From positions 3,291,609 through 3,355,608 of the forward strand of contig RPFO01000027.1 in the NCBI GenBank assembly GCA_009746045.1: a DNA stretch of 64,000 nt, given 5' to 3'. Positions within the stretch are counted from its first letter, which is position 1; every line of letters starts with the position of its first letter. Under the pieces are notes generated by a model that had not been told where the DNA came from, did no database searches, and saw nothing but the letters and a program-made list of their open reading frames with translations. Source of the stretch: Mesostigma viride (taxonomy: Eukaryota > Streptophyta > Mesostigmatophyceae > Mesostigmatales > Mesostigmataceae). Of this stretch, positions 34,328-42,924 are shown piece by piece. The position numbers and the translations under genes are program-made.

Positions 34328-37300
34328 ATGGAGCCTGCATCCGGCGGTTTGGTTGAAGATGGTGCCGAAGTGCCATTGGATGCTGAGGTACCAGCTGAAG
34401 AGGACAAGAAGAAAGCTTGGCCAGCACGGCTGTGTGTTTTACAAGAGCTAGGTGACTTGACATTGTGCCCAAACGGGACGGCCATCACGTGCAATATATG
34501 TCCAGACGGTCGGGGACTTCTCCACCCCAAGCATTTATTCACGGCGTCAAGATGGGACGACCACCTGCGTACCACGCTTCACCAAGGCAGTGTAGATGCA
34601 AGCAAGACGAAAAAGGGAGGGAAGGGAAGCATATTACAGTATTTCTCCCTGCAGCCCAAGGGCGGGCTTAGGGAGCCGACCATGTCGGGCTCCGCCTCGG
34701 GCATCGCCTCGGGTTCTGCGCCAAGTCGTCCAGCCGATGCACCATCTGCAGCGATGAATGTAGACAATGCTCTGGCTGCCCGCCATCTCTGTCCAGGAGT
34801 CTTTGCAAATCACCCCGACTGGGTGAGGATGTACGAGCGGTGCGGCAAGGTACAAGGCCTTCGTTTTGTTTCTGAAGGGACCGTGATGCGTGCCTTTGCA
34901 ACCGATTGCAAGCGCAGGGGGAAGCATAAGGGCTCTCAGCGACCCGGGCAGTGCGCAGGCCCATGTGACCCATGCATGTCTTATCAGACACCGCGCGCAA
35001 GTCGGGACCGGTTCAAGCGCATGGAGGACTTGGTCGAGGTGGAGAGAATCCTTGCCACGCAGCTCTTGGGAGAGAGGGAGGTGTCCCTTTTGCAAAGGGT
35101 GATGAATGCGAAGAACACACCTGGAGATGGTGCCATCCGGGAGCACAAGCTGGTCATCATCGAGCAGTGCCGTTCTAGGTTGGCATTTGTGAACTGGGCC
35201 GCCTCATGTAAGGAGCACCTTGCAGCACAGGGAGTGCAGCTGAACGATGTTGGGGAAGCTGTGAGTGTGGACAAATTTCTGGATGGGTTCACAAACATGT
35301 ACCGTGGGTGTGGAGCCGACGTTCAAGAGTCTCTTCTGATGGGCTTGTGCAAGGCCATGGTTGCTCGGAGCTCCGGCTTAGTCAATCCGCAGCTTGAGGC
35401 TGTCGTCCTGGATTTCTATATCATCCTGTCAACGCTGGGCAAAAGGGCTTTCCGGCTGGTAGCAAACAATCTGGGAGGCCCCTCCGTCCGCCACGTCCGG
35501 CGCATCCTCAACAGCAACTTCGAGGGCACGTGCATGTTGGACATGAGCGAGCCAGCCTTGAAGGAGCGGCTGCTCCGCTTCATCACCGCAAGGGCTGCTG
35601 GGCGCGAGCGTGTCACTGTGCATCTCGCCTTTGATGCCACGGTGCTTCAGAAGAGCTGGCAGGTGGTTGACAAGTTTGGTGCGCTAGTGGGCAAAGTGGA
35701 GCCCAACCATCTGGTGCCGGTGACTGCCGCATTGCTTGAGGATTTGAAGAAGAACGGGACACAGGTCGAGGACTTGGCTCCGGAAATAAAGTGCGCCTCC
35801 TTGGCGATGCAAGATTGCCCAGCGGGTCTCAGCCCTTTTTTTCTTCCAGCGGGGAGGCCTCAGGTCAAGAACGACCCCGGCCCCGAGTTCAACAAGCGAG
35901 TGGTGGATGCGGTCGCCGCGCTTGCACCGCAAGTGCAGCTTGTGAGTGTTTGCACAGACGGGGTAGCATACGAGAGTGAGTTTATCGTCCCTGGGCTCAT
36001 CAAGTTTCCGCAAGGCGAATCTCCAACCCTCTACTTTTTGGACTGTAACCACACCGTCAAGGCGCTCAGGGGGCAGATTTGCTATGGGAGTGGCCTCGGC
36101 ATGGTGGGCACTGTGCCGATCGTGCCCGCGCTGCTCGCGGCTGCCAACATCAAGCCCGAACTCTTCAGGGTTTCCGACTATGCCTCCGATTTAGTGGTCC
36201 AGAAGCTTTGCTCTTTGGACACCATCTCGTCCTTGATGGCATTGAACGCGGAGCCCCTGGAGCCGCGCCGCGCATTGGCCATTACACTGTTTTTTCTGGC
36301 GATAAATGCGCACGCCACCAATGCCAACGGCTTGCCCACTTCGGTTCGCATCGCCATGAAGTGGATGAGCTTGCTTTGGTTCACATCAATGACAGGCCTC
36401 CATCCGATTACCATGCGCAACATGGCGGTCAACGCTCACGGTGCCATATGGCTATACGTGCGAGAGGATGTGAAAGTCCCGTCGCTAGGCACCGAGGAGG
36501 CGTGCGAGCATGCGTTCGGTTGGGCGCGAGACTCGGCGCCAGGTGCACGCCGCGAGTTCACTGCCGCTGAACTGGTCACCTCGCTCGCCCGCGCCGAGCA
36601 GGCCACGGAGGCATCATTCCGGTCTCAGCAACTGGTAACGGGAAAGTCGTCGGAGAAGGGCTACGCTGGTAGCTTCCGTAAATGGCAAACTGCCAGGGAG
36701 GCGGCTGTGGCCACGCGACGTGCCAACAAGCTGAGGCGAGAGGGCGCCATGGAATCAACCGGTGATGTGGCATGTTCGCGCGCGGAGGAGGAGATGGACT
36801 GCGGGGTGGTGGTGGAACACGGCAGTGAACCAGTGGTCAATCAGCTGGCATCGTACGTGCTTCCAATTCTGAATGAAGTCAACTCTGGTATGCGCAATGT
36901 GCTGCTTGCCTACGGTGTTGCGGAGCAAAGCATGTCGCCATTCATTGATCGCATCGATGCGGTGTCCGACCTGTCGCAGCGGTTGGTCAAGTTCATGCCT
37001 CCTACCTTGAACCTGGCCATGCCACCATGCGACCGTGAGGTAGAGGTGTGCAATTGTGGCCGGGACTGCAAGCCTGCCCCCGAGGAGGAGTTAGACCCTC
37101 TTGAGCCACTGCTCGAGGGAATGGCTCTGCGCATGCAAGCTACCTTAGTTGGTGGCATGACTGACGAGGGACAAGCATCAGGCGGGCGTGTGGGGGAGGG
37201 GCTTGTGGGGGAGGGGCTTGTGGGGGAGGGCCTTGTGAGGGAGGGTGAGACTACGATGGGTGCGCCTGACCACAGCAACGACGAGGTAGGGGAAGTTATG

Positions 37301-37591
37301 ATGCAATGTGACCCCTTGCGCAACATCTTGAGTCTCCCTTGCGTGGTGGCTAGCGATGAGGCATCGTGTGACTTGGTGTGTAGCCAGGTGATGGGCTTGG
37401 CTTGCGAGGCGTTGGGGGGGTTAAGTACCGGCAAAAGGAGGCAAGGCAACGCCTCGGGCGCTGGGCGCGTGAATACGCTCCAAGGGCGTTGGTGGAACCG
37501 CGTGCCCATTCCAACGGGGCAAGGCGGGCGCGTGCGTCGCAATCGCCTTTTCGTGATCAAGTTAGGGCAGCCGCGACCTGGGCCGAGGTAA
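34328..37591 (+). CDS. P-element-like (RNase H-fold) transposase
   Basis: 1087 codons, uninterrupted. The first ATG in the frame (MEPASGGLVED) is used. An N-terminal zinc-finger-like domain (ITCNICPDGRG...HLRTTLH, about residues 57-90) is followed by a helical region. The core then has acidic residues in the order expected of a P-type DDE transposase: VHLAFDATVLQ (about 430), VSVCTDGVAYESEF (about 540), LDCNHTVKALRGQI (the D..H..K..R block of P elements, about 570) and GTEEACEHAFGWARD (catalytic Glu, about 720). A Cys cluster (EVCNCGRDCKP) and GLVGEG repeats follow. The intact frame suggests recent activity or domestication. TIRs were not found. The P-element relation rests on motif order only. 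Confidence 0.6.
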   Translation: MEPASGGLVEDGAEVPLDAEVPAEEDKKKAWPARLCVLQELGDLTLCPNGTAITCNICPDGRGLLHPKHLFTASRWDDHLRTTLHQGSVDASKTKKGGKGSILQYFSLQPKGGLREPTMSGSASGIASGSAPSRPADAPSAAMNVDNALAARHLCPGVFANHPDWVRMYERCGKVQGLRFVSEGTVMRAFATDCKRRGKHKGSQRPGQCAGPCDPCMSYQTPRASRDRFKRMEDLVEVERILATQLLGEREVSLLQRVMNAKNTPGDGAIREHKLVIIEQCRSRLAFVNWAASCKEHLAAQGVQLNDVGEAVSVDKFLDGFTNMYRGCGADVQESLLMGLCKAMVARSSGLVNPQLEAVVLDFYIILSTLGKRAFRLVANNLGGPSVRHVRRILNSNFEGTCMLDMSEPALKERLLRFITARAAGRERVTVHLAFDATVLQKSWQVVDKFGALVGKVEPNHLVPVTAALLEDLKKNGTQVEDLAPEIKCASLAMQDCPAGLSPFFLPAGRPQVKNDPGPEFNKRVVDAVAALAPQVQLVSVCTDGVAYESEFIVPGLIKFPQGESPTLYFLDCNHTVKALRGQICYGSGLGMVGTVPIVPALLAAANIKPELFRVSDYASDLVVQKLCSLDTISSLMALNAEPLEPRRALAITLFFLAINAHATNANGLPTSVRIAMKWMSLLWFTSMTGLHPITMRNMAVNAHGAIWLYVREDVKVPSLGTEEACEHAFGWARDSAPGARREFTAAELVTSLARAEQATEASFRSQQLVTGKSSEKGYAGSFRKWQTAREAAVATRRANKLRREGAMESTGDVACSRAEEEMDCGVVVEHGSEPVVNQLASYVLPILNEVNSGMRNVLLAYGVAEQSMSPFIDRIDAVSDLSQRLVKFMPPTLNLAMPPCDREVEVCNCGRDCKPAPEEELDPLEPLLEGMALRMQATLVGGMTDEGQASGGRVGEGLVGEGLVGEGLVREGETTMGAPDHSNDEVGEVMMQCDPLRNILSLPCVVASDEASCDLVCSQVMGLACEALGGLSTGKRRQGNASGAGRVNTLQGRWWNRVPIPTGQGGRVRRNRLFVIKLGQPRPGPR
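36959..37561 (+). repeat. Left arm of an inverted duplication in the P-like transposase gene
   Basis: Recurs inverted at 37759-38346, one 15-bp GLVGE unit shorter there, with a 197-bp spacer. Confidence 0.9.
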
Positions 37592-37716
37592 GGCCATGGC
37601 CACGAGCCAAGGTCTTCCATTGCCACCTGCCAAGAACGCCCTTCGTGACCACGTGCCCGTGGACGTTGGCATCATCGGTTGCAAGGGCCTCCTCAACCTC
37701 AAGCCACTTGTTGTAC

Positions 37717-38457
37717 TTAGAACTTCTTGAAAACTGAAAGGACGACATACTGTGTTCCCTTGATCACGAAAAGGCGATTGCGACGCACGCGCCCGCCTTG
37801 CCCCGTTGGAATGGGCACGCGGTTCCACCAACGCCCTTGGAGCGTATTCACGCGCCCAGCGCCCGAGGCGTTGCCTTGCCTCCTTTTGCCGGTACTTAAC
37901 CCCCCCAACGCCTCGCAAGCCAAGCCCATCACCTGGCTACACACCAAGTCACACGATGCCTCATCGCTAGCCACCACGCAAGGGAGACTCAAGATGTTGC
38001 GCAAGGGGTCACATTGCATCATAACTTCCCCTACCTCGTCGTTGCTGTGGTCAGGCGCACCCATCGTAGTCTCACCCTCCCTCACAAGGCCCTCCCCCAC
38101 AAGCCCCTCCCCCACACGCCCGCCTGATGCTTGTCCCTTGTCAGTCATGCCACCAACTAAGGTAGCTTGCATGCGCAGAGCCATTCCCTCGAGCAGTGGC
38201 TCAAGAGGGTCTAACTCCTCCTCGGGGGCAGGCTTGCAGTCCCGGCCACAATTGCACACCTCTACCTCACGGTCGCATGGTGGCATGGCCAGGTTCAAGG
38301 TAGGAGGCATGAACTTGACCAACCGCTGCGACGGGTCGGACACCGCAGAGGTAACCGTAGAGGTAAAAGCTTCTAAGGTAGAAACCTGGGGAGACATGTT
38401 AAGTGATCCAATATGGGCAGATTGAGTCATGATGTTAGACATCACGTGGGGCGGCAA
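37717..38457 (-). pseudogene. Inverted partial copy of the P-like transposase C-terminus
   Basis: The minus strand repeats SQRLVKFMPPTLNLAMPPCDREVEVCNCGRD and the rest of the C-terminal part of 34328-37591 within 38346-37759. It is preceded by an unrelated leader (MPPHVMSNIMTQSAHIG). There is no catalytic region. It arose by inverted duplication rather than as a separate gene. Confidence 0.8.
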
Positions 38458-39257
38458 TCATTGAATCAGATTGGTACCCTTACAACTGATCATGCTAGTG
38501 ACTCTACTCTGTGGACTGACCTCCATTGCGCTGAGTTTAGCGGTGCGCATCATGTTCATTGTCGCACCTATGTAGCCGCCGGCTCCAACATACCTCACAA
38601 ATGTATATCCTTGCTATATTATTACAATGCAAGTGATCAATGAAGCAAGTGTTGCTTGTTTAACGGTAATGCAATGAAGTACACTAATGGAACCATACCT
38701 TTGTTATCTCTTTGATGAATTCGTAAATGGACATAGTTGTTCAGTAAGTTATACTTGTCTCCTTGATAGTTAAGACTTCTTATTTTGATGTCCTATTATG
38801 CAACATACATTTCAGCTACTAGGAATAGTTGCCTCACTTAATTTTAGTCGTCTCACCTAATACAATGGTTGTCTCACTTAATATAATAAGTGAGAAAATA
38901 GTCTTAAGTGAGCACTTAATTAATATCGACGTAGGAACGCCGTGCGTCCGGGTATAATGTTGCGTCACTCATTCTGAAAATGATATGCATTATGCTAGTG
39001 TGCATGCATGCGTGCGCATGAAAGTTGTTTCCCTTAGTAGAATGGCTGGCTGACATGCGTACGTGCGTGTGCGTAGTACGTGGTTGCTTGCTTGCTATTA
39101 AGTGAGACAACTATATCATTAAGTGAGACAGCGTACTATCATGTGTTGTCTCATTGATTTATTAAATACATGAAGCAAAGCAACCATGATACATAGTTGT
39201 CTCCATCCATTGGGGTCACATCCAACGGGAGCACGAGTCTAATTAATTAATTAATTA
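38458..39257. other. AT-rich intergenic DNA with a small inverted-repeat element
   Basis: No gene seen. Inverted motifs TAGTTGCCTCACTTAAT (about 38826) and ATTAAGTGAGACAACTA (about 39098) flank about 290 bp with more TAAGTGAGAC copies, consistent with a MITE. The segment ends in (TAAT)n at 39240-39257. Confidence 0.55.
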
Positions 39258-40262
39258 TCTTCCATCATCATTCCGTCCGTGCTTAAGCAACATACCACCT
39301 CCACCACCTCCGCCGTCGCAGCCCAGCTTCAACGGCAGACGCTTGACCTCCGCGAGGAGGCCGAGCTCGCCAAGCGCAGCCTCAACGTCATTGTCAAGAA
39401 CTTCAAGATGGAGGAAGGTGAGAATTCCGAGAAGCTTTTGCGTGCGTTTGAGAGAGAAATCCTTGGTCGCATGGGCCTTAACGGTGAGATAGAGCTGGCT
39501 GCCCACCGCCTTCCCCGCGCGCGGGGTAAGGCAGGGCCGCCCCCGCTCCTCCTCACCTTTAAGACCCCGGCGGACAAGATTTCTTTTCTCAGACGCCGCA
39601 AGCGGCTCGAGAAGACTCTCTTCACCCTTGATGACGACTTGACCCTGGCGCAGCAACAACGGCGACGGGAGCTATGGCCGACCTACCTCGAGCTCCGGCA
39701 GACCAAGGCGGGGCAGCCGGTGTACTGGAAGGGGGCGGCCATCTACGTCGGCCACAAGCCCTGGCAGGCGACCCCCCCCCCCCGCGGCCCCAGCGACTCC
39801 AGACGCCCCAGCTTAGGGGAATACAGCAGTAGTAGTGCAGAATAGATAGACCGTGGCCATGTACATGTACGCCTCCTAGAGGCACTATCCCAGCTAAGCC
39901 CCGCGCTTTATTTAATCATGTACATGTGTGCCTATGATGTGCCACACTCCAGACGATGCATAGCCTTATTTAGTAATGTTGTGCCCATGCAGGGAGTCAC
40001 TCTCTGCTGAGAAGCCATGCCATAGCTCTTGTATAGCCATGATGATCTTCCCCCTCACAGGCATGCTCCCCCCTTACCCGGGCATAGCGTGATAGACCAT
40101 GAGGGTGCGGGTGCCCTGGTGCACCTAGAGCAAGTGTTGTTTACATTCCCACCCTTGCAGGAAGTAGCTTAGAATGTATTATAGGCCCATATGCCCCTTC
40201 TCAGGGCTATGTGCTACATATACTCCCAACGGAGTTATGTTCCTAATTAATTAATTAATTAA
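39258..40262 (+). mobile_element. LINE ORF1-like element between TAAT microsatellites
   Basis: About 1 kb bounded on both sides by (TAAT)n followed by near-identical CATCATTCCGTC motifs (39240-39275 and 40240-40280). A non-LTR element with a microsatellite-type 3' tail inserted in, or extending, such a repeat would look like this. Only ORF1 is present, with no RT or endonuclease. Confidence 0.45.
39279..39845 (+). CDS. LINE ORF1-like RNA-binding protein
   Basis: 188 codons. An N-terminal helix (LQRQTLDLREEAELAKRS) leads into LNVIVKNFKMEEGENSEKLL, ELAAHRLPRARG, PPPLLLTFKTPADKISFLRR and RRRELWPTYLELRQTKAGQPVYWKG. This order (helix, RRM-like strands NVIVKNF and LLLTF, then a basic C-terminal domain with RRELWPxY) matches L1-type ORF1 proteins, which bind and chaperone RNA. 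The start may lie a little upstream or further downstream. It is apparently intact, with no partner ORF2 in the window. Confidence 0.55.
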   Translation: MLKQHTTSTTSAVAAQLQRQTLDLREEAELAKRSLNVIVKNFKMEEGENSEKLLRAFEREILGRMGLNGEIELAAHRLPRARGKAGPPPLLLTFKTPADKISFLRRRKRLEKTLFTLDDDLTLAQQQRRRELWPTYLELRQTKAGQPVYWKGAAIYVGHKPWQATPPPRGPSDSRRPSLGEYSSSSAE

Positions 40263-40520
40263 TCATTCCGTCATCATTCCGTCATCGCGACTAGCAAATG
40301 TGCACCACCCTTATGCTGGCATATGCCACCCCTATAGTGACCCTATAGTGACCGCGGCCTAGGATGGGGTCTCACCCTAGCTAAAACCTAAACCCTGAAC
40401 CCAAACCCGTCTCCAGACTTTCCTTGACCCCATGGCCTATGAGGGGCACTGCTCACCAGGTTGTGACATTTAGGCTGGCATCTGTCACCACCCCGGCAGT
40501 TGTGATGGTTTTGTTGGGGG
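40263..40520. other. Flank of the PLV, with a telomere-like motif
   Basis: No gene. CCTAAACCCTGAACCCAAACCC at about 40386-40408 resembles degenerate CCCTAAA telomeric repeats next to the PLV left end. Confidence 0.45.
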
Positions 40521-41177
40521 CGTGAGAGTGATGGCGAAAAATTGCACGTACTTACTCTTAAGAGAAAGAACGCCCAATTTTTCGCCACCCTGCCACCCCT
40601 TGGCGCGGGTCATAGGAGGTTTTTGTCAAGGTATGAGAGTGATGGCGAAAAATTGTCCATAGTTATTCTTAAGAAAAGAATGGACAATTTTTCGCCATCC
40701 TGCCACCCCTTGGCGCGGGTCATAGGAGGTTTTTGTCAAGGTATGAGAGTGATGGCGAAAAATTGTCCATAGTTATTCTTAAGAAAAGAATGGACAATTT
40801 TTCGCCATCCTGCCACCCCTTGGCGCGGGTCATAGGAGGTTTTTGTCAAGGTATGAGAGTGATGGCGAAAAATTGTCCATAGTTATTCTTAAGAAAAGAA
40901 TGGACAATTTTTCGCCATCCTGCCACCCCTTGGCGCGGGTCATAGGAGGTGCTTTGTCAAGGTGTGAGAGTGGTGGCGAAAAATTGTCCATAGTTATTCT
41001 AAAGAAAAGAATGGACAATTTTTCGCCACCTTCCCCCACTGGCCGGCGCTGAGGTGGCGTGGGTTGTTGAACGTGGCGAAAAATTGCACGTACTTACTCT
41101 ATATATAAAGAACGCCCAATTTTTCGCCATGCCCTCGCATGGTGAGGGAGGCGGCGAGGGCCGCGCGGCGGGGTGTG
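40521..41177. repeat. PLV left terminal inverted repeat with hairpin array
   Basis: Five tandem units of 110 bp (starting near 40521, 40631, 40741, 40851, 40961) plus a sixth hairpin at 41073-41130. Each holds an inverted pair TGGCGAAAAATTG ... CAATTTTTCGCCA with a loop of about 30 bp. The outermost and innermost hairpins have GCACGTACTTACTCT loops; the four between have TCCATAGTTATTCT loops. The inner 189 bp are repeated inversely at 63812-64000. Confidence 0.92.
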
Positions 41178-41448
41178 CAAAGAGATTACTCTGTGTAACC
41201 TCTAGAAACTCATACGACCTATGCAAGAATCCCAGACGACCTGTGTCGATGCATGAGAGGTTTACTCTGGACGTTTAACCCATAGTCAGAACTGCATTTC
41301 GAGACGAATGAAAATTGTTTTCAGCATGCATTGACGCGTTGTATACTACATAAACGAATTCATTAAAATTTATATCACGTTCACATTCGTTATCAGCTCA
41401 ACAAGAGCGAAATGGCAAACTCGTTGCCGTCGTCAACAAGACGACACT
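41178..41448. other. PLV left subterminal region, no gene
   Basis: About 270 bp between the TIR and the end of the first minus-strand gene. No coding frame recognised. Confidence 0.5.
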
Positions 41449-42024
41449 CTACTCCTTGTCCTTGGAGTTTCCAGTCTGGCTCTTCACAACGTTCGAGCCG
41501 GTCTTCCTCTTGTAGACATGGCCGTGGGAGCTTGACGCTTCCTCGCGGCTCCTCTTCCTGCCATGGGAAGTGGCGGTCTTTGCGTCCTCGAAACCCTTCT
41601 TTGCCTCCTCCCATGCCTTGTAGAGGGTAACGGGGGCAATGCCTGGCTGGCGCTTGGACTTGGAGAAGCCATCGACGAATTCGTCGACCATCTTAACGCA
41701 TCCGTCGGCTTGGTCGAGGCGAATCCACTCACATCGGTCCTCGACCTTCCTCGGCCTTGCCGCGTTCCTCTCGTAGACCCACTCGACGCAAATTTTGGGC
41801 GTCTTGCGGTCGACATCGTCATATCCAGCGTCGTGAATCTTGAGAACCTCGCAGGTAGGGCCGGTGCCTCCAACAGCACCGGGTGCCCCGGACAAAAGGG
41901 AGACCTGATGCGTCAGGTATACGAGCTGGTCCGATATCTTTGTCTGGCCGTCCTCGAGACCATCGAGGTATTTTCCAAGCGTGGCGAGCGCCTTCTCGCA
42001 GGGCCCTGCGTGTCGGGAAGCCAT
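41449..42024 (-). CDS. PLV protein of unknown function with basic C-terminal tail
   Basis: 191 codons from ATG 42024 (MASRHAGPCEKALATLGK). A helical N-terminus (LGKYLDGLEDGQTKISDQLVYL) is followed by a compact middle (CEVLKIHDAGYDDVDRK, CVEWVYERNAARPRK) and a Lys/Arg/Ser-rich tail (SHGRKRSREEASSSHGHVYKRK) resembling a nuclear localisation signal. It is the outermost gene at the left end. The tail would suit a DNA-associated or nuclear viral protein. No family recognised. Confidence 0.6.
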   Translation of the reverse strand: MASRHAGPCEKALATLGKYLDGLEDGQTKISDQLVYLTHQVSLLSGAPGAVGGTGPTCEVLKIHDAGYDDVDRKTPKICVEWVYERNAARPRKVEDRCEWIRLDQADGCVKMVDEFVDGFSKSKRQPGIAPVTLYKAWEEAKKGFEDAKTATSHGRKRSREEASSSHGHVYKRKTGSNVVKSQTGNSKDKE

Positions 42025-42373
42025 GGCTACCGGCAGAGGGCTTGTAACGTGAGATGCGTGACTTGTACGTGATTTTGCCTATTTGTGCACCGTGTGCAAA
42101 GGTCCGTTACGTCTGCTGGCACGGCCTGGACAGGGCGCGAAGGTGGCGAGACTTGCACAAGTGTCGAACTTGGCTAAAATTTGCAGTGATGCAAGTCCAG
42201 AGTGGCCTCTACCACGTGGCGAGTTCTGGGACGTGAATTCAGGTAAACGGACTCGTAAGCTCGCGCGTACTCGGGGTCGTTTCTCATACGCCTGAACGAA
42301 TTCTCCAGGGTGTCCACCAGTGTGAATTTTCCAAGGCATCCACCCATACATATTGTCGTATAATGCACAGAAA

Positions 42374-42886
42374 TTACTTACCGTGACATTTGCATTTATT
42401 AAAACCTCGCACCCTCTCAAATTGTAACACGCAGACGAAAGATTCATATGCAGCAACGTTTTGATATTCCGTGTCTCCTACGTCCCTATCTATGTGGGCC
42501 AACCTTATCTCCAGAATGCCTCCGTTCCTAAAGAGATGCGGATTCCTTAAATTGAAATATGCGTGATCATTGATCAAAGAATAGTCGAAAATGGTCGTTG
42601 TTGCTGTTGTTTTTTTGCATATTTCTGATCCCAGCACAACCCCCTGGTCCAAATTGTGCTCACCGCCCAAGAAACTGGGGGATACCAAGCCAATGAGCAC
42701 ATGAGGGGGGGTGCTTTCGATTCCTGCAATGGACGCAAAGTGAAGCCCGCCTCTCCAATCCCCGTCGATGATGGGAGCACTCGGATCTGGCTTAATTTTG
42801 AAACGAAATGCCGCGTTCTCGACGTCACTGTCACTCGATGAGGCCTCGCTGTCAAGTACTATCTGGTAATAATTTGGATAGTCCAT
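42374..42886 (-). CDS. PLV penton-like / minor structural protein (170 aa)
   Basis: Starts MDYPNYYQIVLDSEAS at 42886. The opening (YYQIVLDS...AAFRFKIKPD...IDGDWRGGLHFASI) and the end (GGILEIRLAHIDRD...ESFVCVLQFERVR) follow the pattern of single jelly-roll penton/minor capsid proteins of polinton-like elements: short strand, D/N-W-x-G-L strand, and a final LxIRL ... L.F strand pair. It sits next to the adhesin gene, so it could anchor the spike at capsid vertices. The call is pattern-based. An AT-rich leader (TATAACTAAATATCTATCC) precedes the ATG. Confidence 0.45.
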   Translation of the reverse strand: MDYPNYYQIVLDSEASSSDSDVENAAFRFKIKPDPSAPIIDGDWRGGLHFASIAGIESTPPHVLIGLVSPSFLGGEHNLDQGVVLGSEICKKTTATTTIFDYSLINDHAYFNLRNPHLFRNGGILEIRLAHIDRDVGDTEYQNVAAYESFVCVLQFERVRGFNKCKCHGK

Positions 42887-42924
42887 TGCTTACATGATAT
42901 GGATAGATATTTAGTTATAGAGGC

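Noticed and set aside
40263-40520. Chromosome end
   Set aside because: The telomere-like motif is short and degenerate, with unrelated sequence on both sides.
40521-41060. CRISPR-like array of regularly spaced repeats
   Set aside because: The 110-bp units are repeated over their whole length, including the supposed spacers, and form hairpins within a terminal inverted repeat. There are no cas genes and the setting is eukaryotic.
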